This document shows, one piece after another, positions 1 through 10,266 of a DNA stretch of 64,000 nt (its first letter is position 1; each line of letters begins with the position of its first letter). Position numbers and translations under genes: made by a program. The notes under the pieces were generated by a model. That model was given only the letters and a program-made list of their open reading frames with translations, searched no databases and had not been told where the DNA came from. This DNA comes from Pseudomonas fluorescens (GTDB taxonomy: Bacteria; Pseudomonadota; Gammaproteobacteria; Pseudomonadales; Pseudomonadaceae). The stretch is taken from assembly GCF_003732425.1 (NCBI RefSeq), contig NZ_MOBX01000013.1, positions 682,001 to 746,000 on the forward strand. Direction: 5' to 3'.

Positions 1-865
1 CAGGCGCTGTTGCGTGTCAGCCAGATCGGCGGCTCCGGCGTGTTGCGCAAGTTTGGCCTGACAGCTGAGCGCCGGCTGATCAATAAAGTGCCGGTGCGGA
101 TCATCCGCCCCAAAGGCCCGGCGAAAGGCGTGGTGCTGGATTTTCACGGTGGCGGCTGGGTGATCGGCAATGCGCAGATGGACGACAAACTTCAACGCGG
201 CCATCGTCGACAGCTGCCAAGTGACCGTGGTCTCGGTGGATTATCGACTGGCCGTGTCCACGCCCATCGAAGGCTTGCTGGAGGATTGCCTCAACGCCAC
301 TCGTTGGTTGTTAAAAGAGGCTGAGTTCGCCGGCCTGCCCGTCGTGGTGATCGGTGAATCGGCGGGCGGCCACCTGGCGGCGGCGACACTGCTGGCGCTG
401 AAACAATGGCCCGATCTGCTGCAAAGAATCAGCGGCGCATTGCTGTATTACGGCGTCTACGACCTCACCGGAACATCCAGCGTACGTAACGCGCCCGCCG
501 ACACATTAGTGCTGGACGGCCCCGGCATGGTCGAGGCGTTGCGCCTGCTCACGCCCGACATGACTGACGAGCAGCGCCGTCAGCCACCGCTGTCGCCGCT
601 GTATGGCGACTTCAGCGGCTTCCCGCCGGCGCTGCTGTTTGCCGGCGAACTCGATCCGCTGCGCGACGACACCCTCGACATCGCCAAGCGCTGGGCGCAA
701 TCGGCGCGGGTCGAAATGTATATGTTGCCCGACTCGCCGCATGGCTTTATCCACTTTCCCACGGCCATCGCTCAAGGTGTGCTGGCGTACAGTCGCAAGT
801 GGATTTCGGCGCGGGTCGAGGCAGTTGGTTCGCAACAAATGCGAGAAGCTTCCGCGCCTCGTTGA
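1..865 (+). pseudogene. alpha/beta hydrolase (HSL type), frameshifted and cut by the window edge
   Basis: An esterase/lipase of the hormone-sensitive-lipase family read in two frames. Frame 1 is open from base 1 and carries the oxyanion motif HGGGW near 144-158; from about 188 the homology continues in frame 2 with the nucleophile motif GESAGG (near 353-370), the acid in ELDPLRDD and the histidine in SPHGFIHFP. The switch lies at the run AAA at 187-189: dropping one A joins the two halves without a gap. The 5' end lies upstream of the window. All catalytic residues survive, so the shift is either recent or a sequencing error; the hydrolase family is secure, the substrate unknown. Confidence 0.75.
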
Positions 866-897
866 AAGGGGAGCTTCAGCGCGATATTTTTTGCTGC

Positions 898-1134
898 TCA
901 AGCAAAGACAGCCAGGATTAAAAGCCCTGCCGCTATCGCAAGCCCACCGACAACTTTCCCTGCGCCTGCCCACTGATAATAACGGCGATTATCCCGCTGC
1001 TCCTTGGTTAGCAACTGTGCAGACTTCAATTGCGCTCGTTCGGCGTTTACGGACCTGGAATACCCGAACATATCGGATACATACAAAATCAGCCCTACGC
1101 CTATCACCAACAGTGCGGCCCCCAAACTCACCAT
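898..1134 (-). CDS. small membrane protein, two helices
   Basis: A 78-residue protein beginning MVSLGAALLVIGVG, with one membrane helix at the N-terminus, a charged middle (about residues 28-55, rich in R, E, K and Q) and a second helix at the C-terminus. I chose the ATG at 1134 because AGAGGTGG sits just upstream; a longer open frame to 1266 adds a Cys/Gly-rich stretch with no protein character. It is the last of three small membrane genes on this strand and ends against the convergent hydrolase. I do not recognise the family. Confidence 0.65.
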   Translation of the reverse strand: MVSLGAALLVIGVGLILYVSDMFGYSRSVNAERAQLKSAQLLTKEQRDNRRYYQWAGAGKVVGGLAIAAGLLILAVFA

Positions 1135-1165
1135 ATCGACCACCTCTATCAAAACGAACCAACAA

Positions 1166-1474
1166 CTAACGGAACTTCCCACTCCAGCGTTTGAACGCCC
1201 GCCGCCCGCGCAAAACACCCCAGCACAACCACAGCCCCGCGCCAGTCGAGGCAATGAAAACGGCAATGGTCATCAGCAGATAAAAACCGAAGCGCCACGG
1301 CTGTTGATCGAAGACCAAGTGCTCGCGGACTTTGGAAACGCCCCGTCCCGTCGTGACGTCGAACTGCCCAAGGGTGGCGGCGTTGTGCAACTGTTCAGCG
1401 CAGGCCAACGTCACAATCAGACAAAACAGCGCACCGATGCAACAGTAAATACGAATTCGATAATTCGGGATCAC
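1166..1474 (-). CDS. small membrane protein, two helices
   Basis: About 102 residues, with a first membrane helix near residues 8-26 (CCIGALFCLIVTLACAEQ), a hydrophilic loop that should face the periplasm, and a second helix near 70-92, ending in a basic tail (GRRAFKRWSGKFR). The GTG at 1474 is preferred because GGAGAGG precedes it; the alternative start at 1513 lacks a clear ribosome site. It lies between two other small membrane genes and is probably cotranscribed with them. Function unknown. Confidence 0.55.
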   Translation of the reverse strand: MIPNYRIRIYCCIGALFCLIVTLACAEQLHNAATLGQFDVTTGRGVSKVREHLVFDQQPWRFGFYLLMTIAVFIASTGAGLWLCWGVLRGRRAFKRWSGKFR

Positions 1475-1515
1475 GTACGTTTTTCCTCTCCGTGGAAGGC
1501 TGACGATCACCACGC

Positions 1516-1710
1516 TCAGGCGATATAGAAGAAGTACAGCGCCAAGCCAAGCAACTGCATGAGCAGCAGGATGGAAAGCAAATGATTACAGCCCTTCCAC
1601 GCCTTGCTCACCGGTTGGTTTTTAGCGACTCGGTAACGCAGGTAACTGTCGAGTGAAAGCGATGCCGTGGGGATCAGCACGAACAAAAACGTCAAAAAGA
1701 AATTAAACAT
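1516..1710 (-). CDS. small membrane protein, two helices
   Basis: A 64-residue protein: helix one in MFNFFLTFLFVLIPTASLSL, a short basic loop (RYRVAKNQPVSKAWK), and helix two in LLSILLLMQLLGLALYFFYIA at the very C-terminus. AAAGGAA directly before the ATG at 1710 decides the start. First gene of the three-gene run of little membrane proteins (1710 down to 898). No family recognised. Confidence 0.6.
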   Translation of the reverse strand: MFNFFLTFLFVLIPTASLSLDSYLRYRVAKNQPVSKAWKGCNHLLSILLLMQLLGLALYFFYIA

Positions 1711-1945
1711 TTCCTTTGCCCGTCGACTCCCAACATGAACCCGGATTTGTTCGCTGCATGGTGCGCTGCTCAAGTCGTCTGAGCAGACAGCTTAGCTGAT
1801 CGGCATCCCCCCGGAATCCTTGGGATTGTGCACCGCAGTGATCCCGGGCAATAACACTCAGTGGGGACAAGTCAGTGACATGCAAACCCGCAACGCCGCC
1901 ATTCAATGGCAGAATCCCCTGACCCTGATGATTTCGGAGACCACA

Positions 1946-3805
1946 ATGCTTCGCGTGTTTGAACGAAGACTCGACCCCTTCCCCCCCGACGAAGCACCGC
2001 CTCCGCCCGTCGGCCTGATGCGGTTCCTGTGGGCCTGCACGCGCGGCGCACGCGGTTATATCCTCGCACTGGCGCTGCTCAGCGCCAGCGTGTCGATCTA
2101 CGAAGCGTGGCTGTTTTCTTTTCTCGGCCAGGTCGTGGATCTGCTCTCGACGTGGCAGGCCGGCGGCGGAGTTAACGCGCAGGAAAGTCGTGTGCTGTGG
2201 GGCATCGGCATTGTGCTGTTCATCAGCATCGGCCTGGTGGCGCTGCGCACCATGGTCCAGCACCAGATTCTCGCGATCAACTTGCCGCTGCGACTGCGCT
2301 GGGACTTCCACCGACTGATGCTGCGGCAAAGCCTTTCGTTCTTTTCCGATGAGTTTTCCGGACGGGTCACGACCAAGGTCATGCAGACTGCATTGGCCGT
2401 ACGCGAAGTGTTGTTCACCCTCATCGAAATCGCACCGGGCATCGGCGTCTACTTCATTGCGATCATCGCCCTGGCCGGCGGTTTTGCCCTGAAACTGATG
2501 CTGCCGTTCATTATCTGGGTCGCGTTGTTCGGGCTGGCCATGGTGTATTTTGTGCCGCGTCTGGGCCAGGTCGGTCAGGAACAGGCTGATGCGCGATCGT
2601 CGATGACCGGGCGCATTGCCGACGCCTACACCAACATCACCACGGTAAAACTGTTCTCGCACTCCAAGCGTGAAGCGCACTTCGCGCGCGCGGCGATGGA
2701 GGATTTCAAGCTCACCGGGTTCCGCCAGATGCGTCTGGTCAGCCAGTTCGAAATCGTCAATCAGGCGCTGGTGGTCGGGCTGATTATCGGCGCCGGCGGC
2801 TATGCTCTGTGGCTGTGGCATCTGGGTCAGGTCGGTACCGGTGCGGTGGCGGCGATCACCGCCATGGCGTTGCGCATCAATGGCATGTCGCACTGGATCA
2901 TGTGGCAGATGACGTCGCTGTTCGAAAACATCGGCACCGTGCAGGACGGCATGGCCACCCTCACCCGTGGCCCTAAAGTGCAGGACGCGCCGAACGCCGG
3001 CGTGCTGGTGCCGGCGGGCGGCGCGGTGACGTTCGACAAGGTGAATTTCAACTACAACGGCGAACGTCAGGTCCTCGACAACTTGAGCCTGAGCATCCGC
3101 GCCGGCGAGAAAATCGGCCTGGTCGGCCGCTCCGGTGCGGGCAAATCGACGCTGATCAATCTGCTGCTGCGCTTCTATGATGTCGACAGCGGCGAGATTC
3201 GCATCGACGGTCAGAACATCGCGCAAGTGACCCAAGACAGCCTGCGCAGCGCGATCGGCATGGTCACGCAAGACACGTCGCTGCTGCACCGCTCGATTCG
3301 CGACAACATCGCCTATGGCCGGCCGGACGCCACCGACGAAGATATCCGCCGCGCCGCCGCCAATGCGCAGGCCGACGGTTTCATCAGCCAATTGAGCGAC
3401 AAGCAGGGCCACAACGGCTACGACACGCTAGTCGGCGAGCGCGGCATCAAGCTCTCCGGCGGCCAGCGCCAACGCATCGCCATCGCCCGGGTGATGCTGA
3501 AGAACGCGCCGATCCTGCTGCTCGACGAAGCCACCAGTGCGCTGGACTCGGAAGTCGAAGTCGCCATTCAGGAAAGCCTCGATGAAATGATGCAGGGTAA
3601 GACCGTGATCGCTATTGCGCATCGGCTGTCGACGATTGCGGCGATGGATCGACTGATTGTCATGGATGAAGGGCGGATTATCGAGCAAGGGACGCACGCT
3701 GAATTGCTCAACAGAAACGGCATTTATGCGCGGCTCTGGCAGCATCAGAGTGGTGGGTTTCTGGGGGAAGATCAGGGCGTGGCGACGGCGATGGATCAGG
3801 CTTGA
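1946..3805 (+). CDS. ABC exporter half-transporter (permease fused to ATPase)
   Basis: A 619-residue export-type ABC half transporter that should work as a homodimer in the inner membrane. A six-helix transmembrane domain fills roughly residues 20-330; the ATPase domain follows with Walker [10 protein letters not shown] near 394, signature LSGGQ near 502, Walker [13 protein letters not shown] near 523 and the switch histidine in IAHRLST. The ATG at 1946 is chosen because GGAG lies 6-10 bases upstream and residues before it look untranslated. The layout matches the MsbA/YddA-like multidrug or lipid exporters, but the substrate cannot be read. No partner gene is adjacent. Confidence 0.9.
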   Translation: MLRVFERRLDPFPPDEAPPPPVGLMRFLWACTRGARGYILALALLSASVSIYEAWLFSFLGQVVDLLSTWQAGGGVNAQESRVLWGIGIVLFISIGLVALRTMVQHQILAINLPLRLRWDFHRLMLRQSLSFFSDEFSGRVTTKVMQTALAVREVLFTLIEIAPGIGVYFIAIIALAGGFALKLMLPFIIWVALFGLAMVYFVPRLGQVGQEQADARSSMTGRIADAYTNITTVKLFSHSKREAHFARAAMEDFKLTGFRQMRLVSQFEIVNQALVVGLIIGAGGYALWLWHLGQVGTGAVAAITAMALRINGMSHWIMWQMTSLFENIGTVQDGMATLTRGPKVQDAPNAGVLVPAGGAVTFDKVNFNYNGERQVLDNLSLSIRAGEKIGLVGRSGAGKSTLINLLLRFYDVDSGEIRIDGQNIAQVTQDSLRSAIGMVTQDTSLLHRSIRDNIAYGRPDATDEDIRRAAANAQADGFISQLSDKQGHNGYDTLVGERGIKLSGGQRQRIAIARVMLKNAPILLLDEATSALDSEVEVAIQESLDEMMQGKTVIAIAHRLSTIAAMDRLIVMDEGRIIEQGTHAELLNRNGIYARLWQHQSGGFLGEDQGVATAMDQA

Positions 3806-3842
3806 GGGTGTGGGGCTGAGTGGGGAGCAGTCGCTTGTGGGC

Positions 3843-3862
3843 GACTGCTATCGGCCAGAAGC
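3843..3862. repeat. dispersed 20-bp intergenic repeat, copy 1
   Basis: GACTGCTATCGGCCAGAAGC, the exact reverse complement of the copies at 8783 and 15351. It follows the ABC exporter gene. The rest of the gap 3806-4125 has a few stop-free stretches but no convincing gene, ribosome site or terminator. Confidence 0.7.
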
Positions 3863-4125
3863 GGACACTTAAAAGTGTCTATAAAAACTGGGCAGTTTCA
3901 CTACGTTGATTTACTCGTTCCGAACTATTATCTGTGTGGCGGAAGCAGACGCTGGCTAGCCCATTCTGCCGATCGATCGAATTGGCGACTCATCCTCCAA
4001 ACTACTAGCTTACCCAAGGGCGCCGGCCAATCGCGCATAGCACAGGTGCCAGATGCGCTTGCGCCCCTTCGCCATGCACCTCGTACCAGAGTCACATCGG
4101 CGCAGAAGGCTAGCCCAACGTGACC

Positions 4126-4998
4126 TTATCTTAAATACTTCGCTTCCAGCTCGCGCATATTCGCATCACCTTGCAAAGCAATAATGTCTTTGACTGACGG
4201 CAAAGACATTTCAGCATTGGCTATACCTCCTTCGGCCCTGATCGTTGCAAACACCGTGCGCATCGCCCACACCGCTGCTCTGATTGCGTGGTTCCCGTAA
4301 ATCACAATACCAACCTTACCCAACGCAGCGATATCCGCCTCGGTCAGTTGAGGGTAAGTCGTGGGCACCAATACCAACGGCACGCTGCCGTTCCATGCAT
4401 CAATAAACTCAAGGACCTCATCAGGTATTTTTTGTTTTGAGTGGATCAGGATCGCGTCGGCGCCAGCCTCTGCATAAGCTTCGGCTCGCTGGATGGCCTG
4501 CACCTGGCCCTGACCTGCAATCAGTGCTTCGGTGCGGGCGATCACCACAAAGTCTTTATCGCGACGAGCGTTTGTTGCCGCAGCTACTTTGCCCTGAAAT
4601 TCTTCTATTCGGACCAGCTCCTGGCGGCCATCAGCACGCAGGCTCGTGTCCTTGGGAAAGGTCTTATCTTCCATGACGATCGCGGACGCACCCGCTGCCT
4701 CGTACTGCGGTACGACATAGCTGACGTTGATGGCGTTTCCGAATCCGGTATCGATATCGGCGATCAGTGGAATGGAAACGACAGACGCGATGGCTCTCAT
4801 CATTTCCAGATGCGTGCCCGCCGACAGGATGTTGGCATCGGGCACGGCATAACTTGCAGACAGCTCAAAGCCGCTACCCCAAATGCCTGAAAAACCAGCT
4901 TCCTCCACTAGCTTGGCGGTCAGAGGGTTATGAGCGGCCATTGCCGTGAACAGCTCGCCATTGGCAAGCGCACTACGAAGCTTTTGATTCTTTGTCAT
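4126..4998 (-). CDS. palA: phosphonopyruvate hydrolase
   Basis: A 290-residue enzyme of the PEP mutase/isocitrate lyase superfamily that splits the C-P bond of 3-phosphonopyruvate to pyruvate and phosphate. Visible are the active-site stretch WGSGFELSASYAVPD (40-54), the Mg site ADIDTGFGN (80-88), the gating loop EDKTFPKDTSL (110-120), R155 and H186. PEP mutases have Asn in the loop where this protein has Thr118, as in the Variovorax PalA hydrolase, which it resembles along its whole length (from memory). It lies 59 bp after the transporter gene and is the last gene of the phosphonate unit. No phosphonoalanine aminotransferase is nearby. Confidence 0.87.
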   Translation of the reverse strand: MTKNQKLRSALANGELFTAMAAHNPLTAKLVEEAGFSGIWGSGFELSASYAVPDANILSAGTHLEMMRAIASVVSIPLIADIDTGFGNAINVSYVVPQYEAAGASAIVMEDKTFPKDTSLRADGRQELVRIEEFQGKVAAATNARRDKDFVVIARTEALIAGQGQVQAIQRAEAYAEAGADAILIHSKQKIPDEVLEFIDAWNGSVPLVLVPTTYPQLTEADIAALGKVGIVIYGNHAIRAAVWAMRTVFATIRAEGGIANAEMSLPSVKDIIALQGDANMRELEAKYLR

Positions 4999-5057
4999 GG
5001 CTAGAGCTCGACAAAAAATGGGTTGCGATAAAGGTTACGATCCGCACACTTAAGTTG

Positions 5058-6344
5058 TCAGCGTCTGATCAATAACGACAACATCGCGCTCGCCGCACAA
5101 AGTCCCGCTACAGTCGGAAAAATAATCGACGTATTACCGGTTGAATCGATCATGTGGCCAATGACCGGCTCCCCAATGCCAGCGCATATATAGGACATGG
5201 TATTGAGTACGCCCGTCGCAGTTCCCGCAACGTGACGTCCAAAGATGTCCGGGCAGAGTGCCCAAAACGACGATGCGGGCCCAAAGACAAAAAATCCACA
5301 AAGGAAAAGTAAGCCTATTGCGACCATGCTTCCGTGCGGTACGAACATCATGATAATCGCAGTTGCGGATGCAAGGACCATGTACGAGACGATCGCCAGA
5401 TAACGCCTTCCCTGAAACACAACATCTGAAATCCAACTGTTCGATAGGGCACCAAGTGCCATCCCTACAGGTAGCGCGACCGTAATCCACTTCGGATCAA
5501 TAAACGTTGCCGACGTCTTCCAGTCCAGACCAAGAAAATGCACGGGCACCCAGACCACTAACGCGTAGCGCGCAGCATTCTGAAAACCGATTGCAAAACC
5601 AGCGATATAAAGTCGCCAGTTGCGCAGCACTATTGCATAGCGCTGCGCACTGGTTAAATCATCCTCAATTGCTAACGGTGGAACATCATTGGCGTGTTCA
5701 AGGGCGCGGAGTTTTTTGTCCTCGGGGCGCTCAGAGACAAAAAGCCACAGCACCACCACGCCCAATAGCATGGAGAGTGGCGCCAGTCTGAAAATCCAGA
5801 TCCAGTCCAGTTGCATCACGCCCAGAATGGCAAGAGGCAGAACATAAGCGAGAACAGAGGAAAACCCAGAGAACCCAACGTACACACCGTACACAAATCC
5901 GCGATGTTGATGCCCCCACCAGTTCGACAGTAAACGGCTGCCGGGGGCAAAACCCATGGACTGAAAATAGCCGTTCGCCCCCCAAGCGAGCAGGAAAAAC
6001 CAGAATGAGTGGCCAAAACTAAACACCCAATTTGCCGCCAGCGAGAGAAGCGCGCCGGCGATCATCATTCGCTTGCCACCGAGCTTATCGCCCAGATTGC
6101 CGTTGATGAACTGGCCGGCGGCATAGCACCACAACATCGTTGCGCTGATCCAGCCAATTTCGTACTTCGACAAACCGTAATCATGCTGGATACCGGGGAT
6201 GGCGAAGCCCAGGGTCTGGCGACCGGTGTAGTAGAAGAGATAGCAGAACGTCACGCCTATCAGTGCGCGCCATTTGTATTGATCAAAGGTGGATATTGGC
6301 AATGTCGCTTTGTATTGCAGGCTATCAGCGGTTTTTATAGTCAT
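5058..6344 (-). CDS. OPA/GlpT-type MFS transporter, probable phosphonate importer
   Basis: A 428-residue, twelve-helix inner-membrane transporter of the major facilitator superfamily. The N-terminal segment YLFYYTGRQTLGFAIP, the cytoplasmic loop GDKLGGKR and SNWW...RGFVYG are the marks of the organophosphate:phosphate antiporter (GlpT/UhpT) branch. AGAAAGGC precedes the ATG at 6344. It lies between phosphonoacetate hydrolase and phosphonopyruvate hydrolase on the same strand, so import of phosphonoacetate, phosphonopyruvate or both is the likely job. Export of phosphate in exchange is possible for this family but not shown. Confidence 0.87.
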   Translation of the reverse strand: MTIKTADSLQYKATLPISTFDQYKWRALIGVTFCYLFYYTGRQTLGFAIPGIQHDYGLSKYEIGWISATMLWCYAAGQFINGNLGDKLGGKRMMIAGALLSLAANWVFSFGHSFWFFLLAWGANGYFQSMGFAPGSRLLSNWWGHQHRGFVYGVYVGFSGFSSVLAYVLPLAILGVMQLDWIWIFRLAPLSMLLGVVVLWLFVSERPEDKKLRALEHANDVPPLAIEDDLTSAQRYAIVLRNWRLYIAGFAIGFQNAARYALVVWVPVHFLGLDWKTSATFIDPKWITVALPVGMALGALSNSWISDVVFQGRRYLAIVSYMVLASATAIIMMFVPHGSMVAIGLLFLCGFFVFGPASSFWALCPDIFGRHVAGTATGVLNTMSYICAGIGEPVIGHMIDSTGNTSIIFPTVAGLCAASAMLSLLIRR

Positions 6345-6440
6345 GCCTTTCTCCGCGTGGCGCGCAGCTTTGCGCTGCGCTGACCAGTTTTTGGATTAAG
6401 CGAGGGTGCGCAGTCTTCGCTGCGCTGTATTTGTTTTGGT

Positions 6441-7804
<1,364 letters not shown>

Positions 7805-8704
7805 ATGAGGCAAAAGCTTCCGCCGCTTCACGCGTTGCGCATCTTCGAAGTGGCCGCTCGGGCGGGCAGTTACTCGGCTGCGGCTCGGGAACTGAACCTG
7901 ACTCACGGAGCCGTGAGTCGGCAGATAGCGGTCCTGGAGGACTGGCTCGGTCAACCGTTGTTTGTGCGTGATGGGCAGAGCATGGTGGCGTCGCCCCATG
8001 CCAGGGCCCTCGCCCGGGAAATAAGCGCCGCGTTCGATCACATCGCAGACGCTGCCGAGCGCTACGGTAAGAAACAACAACTGAAAGTAATCCGTGTCAG
8101 TGCACCGGCAACAGTCGCCATGCGCTGGTTGATTCCCCGGTTGCCTCTATTCGCCGAGACGCACCCCGGAGTGGATGTGCGCGTTTCGACCGTGCTCTCG
8201 ACTCAACCGGCATTCAGTGGCAGTTTCGACGTCGCCATAAGGCGGGGCATTCCGCAGGGTGGTCAATTTCAGGCAATACCCTTGTTTCGCGAATCGAATA
8301 CGGTGATAGCGAGCCCGTTACTGCTCGCCAGCACGGGTGTTGAAAGGGTCGAGCAACTGGCCGCCGAAACCTGGTTGTCCACCGAAACCCGCCCAGGTGA
8401 CTGGGAAGCTTGGATGGAAAGTGCGAATCAACCTATGCTTCGAGCGAGTCGGAACCTGCGCTTCGATCATTTCTTCGTGACGTTGCAGGCAGTCGTCGAT
8501 GGGCTTGGTTTCGGCATAGGGCCCTTTCCAACGCTGGAGGCTGAATGTGCGGCCGGGCGGTTGCAAACACCCTTCCCGACTCTGCGTTCGCTTGGTCCGA
8601 CTTACTATGCGCTGGTTCCGTTTGACGCCGATAAGCCGGTCTATTTGCGAGCCTTTGTTGATTGGCTGCAATCAATGAGTGCGCAATATGAGGAGTCTCA
8701 GTGA
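7805..8704 (+). CDS. LysR-family regulator of phosphonate degradation
   Basis: A 299-residue LysR regulator of the GcvA-like branch. The winged helix-turn-helix occupies residues 6-65 (LHALRIFEVAARAGSYSAAARELNLTHGAVSRQIAVLE), followed by the periplasmic-binding-fold effector domain from about 92. It is divergent from phosphonoacetate hydrolase, the arrangement of LysR activators that sense the pathway substrate; phosphonoacetate or phosphonopyruvate as effector is inference. No strong Shine-Dalgarno is visible before the ATG. Confidence 0.88.
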   Translation: MRQKLPPLHALRIFEVAARAGSYSAAARELNLTHGAVSRQIAVLEDWLGQPLFVRDGQSMVASPHARALAREISAAFDHIADAAERYGKKQQLKVIRVSAPATVAMRWLIPRLPLFAETHPGVDVRVSTVLSTQPAFSGSFDVAIRRGIPQGGQFQAIPLFRESNTVIASPLLLASTGVERVEQLAAETWLSTETRPGDWEAWMESANQPMLRASRNLRFDHFFVTLQAVVDGLGFGIGPFPTLEAECAAGRLQTPFPTLRSLGPTYYALVPFDADKPVYLRAFVDWLQSMSAQYEESQ

Positions 8705-8782
8705 TGGTAGTCGTGGACGTTCGGGGCGACCATTAAGGCTCGCTGGCTATCACGAATAAAAATGGGTCATCGCTGAATGGCT

Positions 8783-8802
8783 GCTTCTGGCCGATAGCAG
8801 TC
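8783..8802. repeat. dispersed 20-bp intergenic repeat, copy 2
   Basis: GCTTCTGGCCGATAGCAGTC, identical to the copy at 15351 and inverted relative to 3843. It lies 78 bp after the LysR gene. Confidence 0.7.
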
Positions 8803-8866
8803 CTTAGGAAGTGCGGGCGCTGGACAAGCATGCGGGTACCACTATGGCCAAGCTACTTCGCAATGA

Positions 8867-9044
8867 TCAGATCCGGTCCGTTTTTCCGAGCGTTCCCAAC
8901 GGCATTGTCGACCTGAACCACTCAAGCACCTCTGACTGCTCACTTTGGTGAAGCATCATCTGCTCCGCAAGCTCCTTTGGCGTGGCCGGGTTAAACCATT
9001 CCCTTGTGGCTGTATGTTGCAAAAATGTTCATGGCTTATCCTCC
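8867..9044 (-). pseudogene. small out-of-frame gene with intact ribosome site
   Basis: A strong ribosome site (GGAGGATAAG, 9035-9044) stands seven bases before an ATG at 9032 that opens only a 13-codon frame. The adjacent frame, open from a TTG at 9022 to a stop at 8867, reads like protein: REWFNPATPKELAEQMM followed by LHQSEQSEVLEWFRS, an amphipathic helical sequence. The best reading is a small gene whose first codons were put out of frame by an indel. The family is not recognised. Confidence 0.35.
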
Positions 9045-9103
9045 GCGTTGAGTGAGAGCAAGGCTGGATAAGTGCGAAGCGGGCTTGCGCTGGTTCCGCG
9101 TTT

Positions 9104-9853
9104 TCATTGCTCGATGGGTTGATTGTATCGATCCTGGATGCGCTCCAGCTCGCCCGAGTGGCGCAGTTGCTCCAGGGCGTGGGCCCAGGAGGCTACCAAT
9201 TCGTCGTCACAGTCGCGGCTGAAGGCGATGTACAGCGATGAGCGATAGAGCTCGATGGGAATCTGCCGCAGCGTGTCGGGGGCGATGTTCAACTGGCGGC
9301 TGTAGTAAGCCACCCCCGCATCGGTGTCGCCGATGATGATATCGGTGCGCCCGGCTAGCAGCATGCGATAGAGCTGCAGGCTCTCGGTTGCAGTTTTTTC
9401 GAGGTTGTTGAAGCCCCGCGACTGCAGAGTCTCGGGTATCAGGCCGGCATGTCTCGTCGTAATTTTTGGGGCGTGCAGTAGCTGCTCCAAGGAATTCACC
9501 GGCTGCTGCGCATTGGCTAACTGATAGGGGTGAATGGACTCTTCCACAATCGGTCCGACCCACTTGTATAACGGTTCTCGCTCTGCCGTGCGAAATAGTG
9601 AATACATGATGGTCTTGGGCCGGGTCTTCAATGCACGGGCGCTTCGCATACTGGGCAGCAGCACCACCTCAAAGTCATCCCCGGTCAGCGCCATTATGCC
9701 TCGAACGATCTCCGTGGCCATGCCGGTGAGCTGATTGTTCTCCTGGTAGTTGTACGGCGCCCACTCTTCAGTAACGACCTGATACTGCTCGGCCCTGACG
9801 GGAGTGCCAAGTAATAGGCAGAGCAGCGCGACAGTAAGTGTCGAATGTTTCAC
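9104..9853 (-). CDS. periplasmic solute-binding protein (amino-acid type)
   Basis: About 249 residues of the bacterial extracellular solute-binding family 3. A signal peptide (LTVALLCLLLGTPVRAEQ) precedes the typical opening strand VVTEEWAPYNYQENNQLTGMATEIV. The GTG at 9853 places the signal peptide at the N-terminus; the longer frame to 10015 does not. No permease or ATPase gene is near, as with the many orphan Pseudomonas members of this type, and the next gene upstream with a clear role is an EAL phosphodiesterase. Substrate unknown. Confidence 0.8.
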   Translation of the reverse strand: MKHSTLTVALLCLLLGTPVRAEQYQVVTEEWAPYNYQENNQLTGMATEIVRGIMALTGDDFEVVLLPSMRSARALKTRPKTIMYSLFRTAEREPLYKWVGPIVEESIHPYQLANAQQPVNSLEQLLHAPKITTRHAGLIPETLQSRGFNNLEKTATESLQLYRMLLAGRTDIIIGDTDAGVAYYSRQLNIAPDTLRQIPIELYRSSLYIAFSRDCDDELVASWAHALEQLRHSGELERIQDRYNQPIEQ

Positions 9854-10141
9854 GTGTTCTGCCTGGTGGGCTGTGCGGTGATCAAGGGTGGATCTGATTA
9901 AAAGGGCGAAATTAGTATAGACCCTGACACACGTCAAACGCCTGATGCAGTCCCGTAAACCGTCACCACGGCGATTGATACATACGAACCAGTACGCATG
10001 GCGCAGGTTTCTCAAGAGCGTTTAGCGGATTGCCTCTTATCGGTATCGGTTGGGACACGTAGTGACCGTCCGGTTCTGGCCGTTCTCTGCCTGTCGCGAC
10101 CGGAACACCATTAGGGATTAGTTGCACCGGGGGATGACTAT

Positions 10142-10264
10142 TTAGCGGGTGATTTCGAGGCCTCCACCCGCAAACATTCCGGGGTACGGCGTTCAAGGGC
10201 TGGCATGGGTATCCGCGCATCCTGCCAACAGCGCTACCGCCAGCGCTCCTATCAATATCCGCAG
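10142..10264 (-). pseudogene. small lipoprotein gene with an in-frame stop
   Basis: One reverse frame starts with a lipoprotein signal, LRILIGALAVALLAGCAD, whose lipobox LAGC is clear, meets TGA at 10193-10195, then continues in the same frame as TPYPGMFAGGGLEITR to a TAA at 10142. The GAGGAG before the possible CTG start at 10264 overlaps the end of the upstream gene. Either a 23-residue lipoprotein or, more likely, a small lipoprotein gene broken by a nonsense change. The rest of 9854-10141 shows no gene. Confidence 0.35.
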
Positions 10265-10266
10265 AT

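Noticed and set aside
1703..3412. 569-codon open frame antisense to the ABC exporter
   Set aside because: His/Gln/Asp/Arg-rich composition with no domain; it arises from the GC-rich third positions of the exporter gene, whose motifs are unmistakable.
3875..4123. 82-codon forward frame in the gap before palA
   Set aside because: No ribosome site, Ser/Arg-rich composition, no family; treated as empty sequence.
4126..4998. Isocitrate or methylisocitrate lyase (prpB/aceA)
   Set aside because: The cysteine motif KKCGH/KRCGH of those lyases is absent and the EDKTFPKDTS loop is that of the phosphonopyruvate group.
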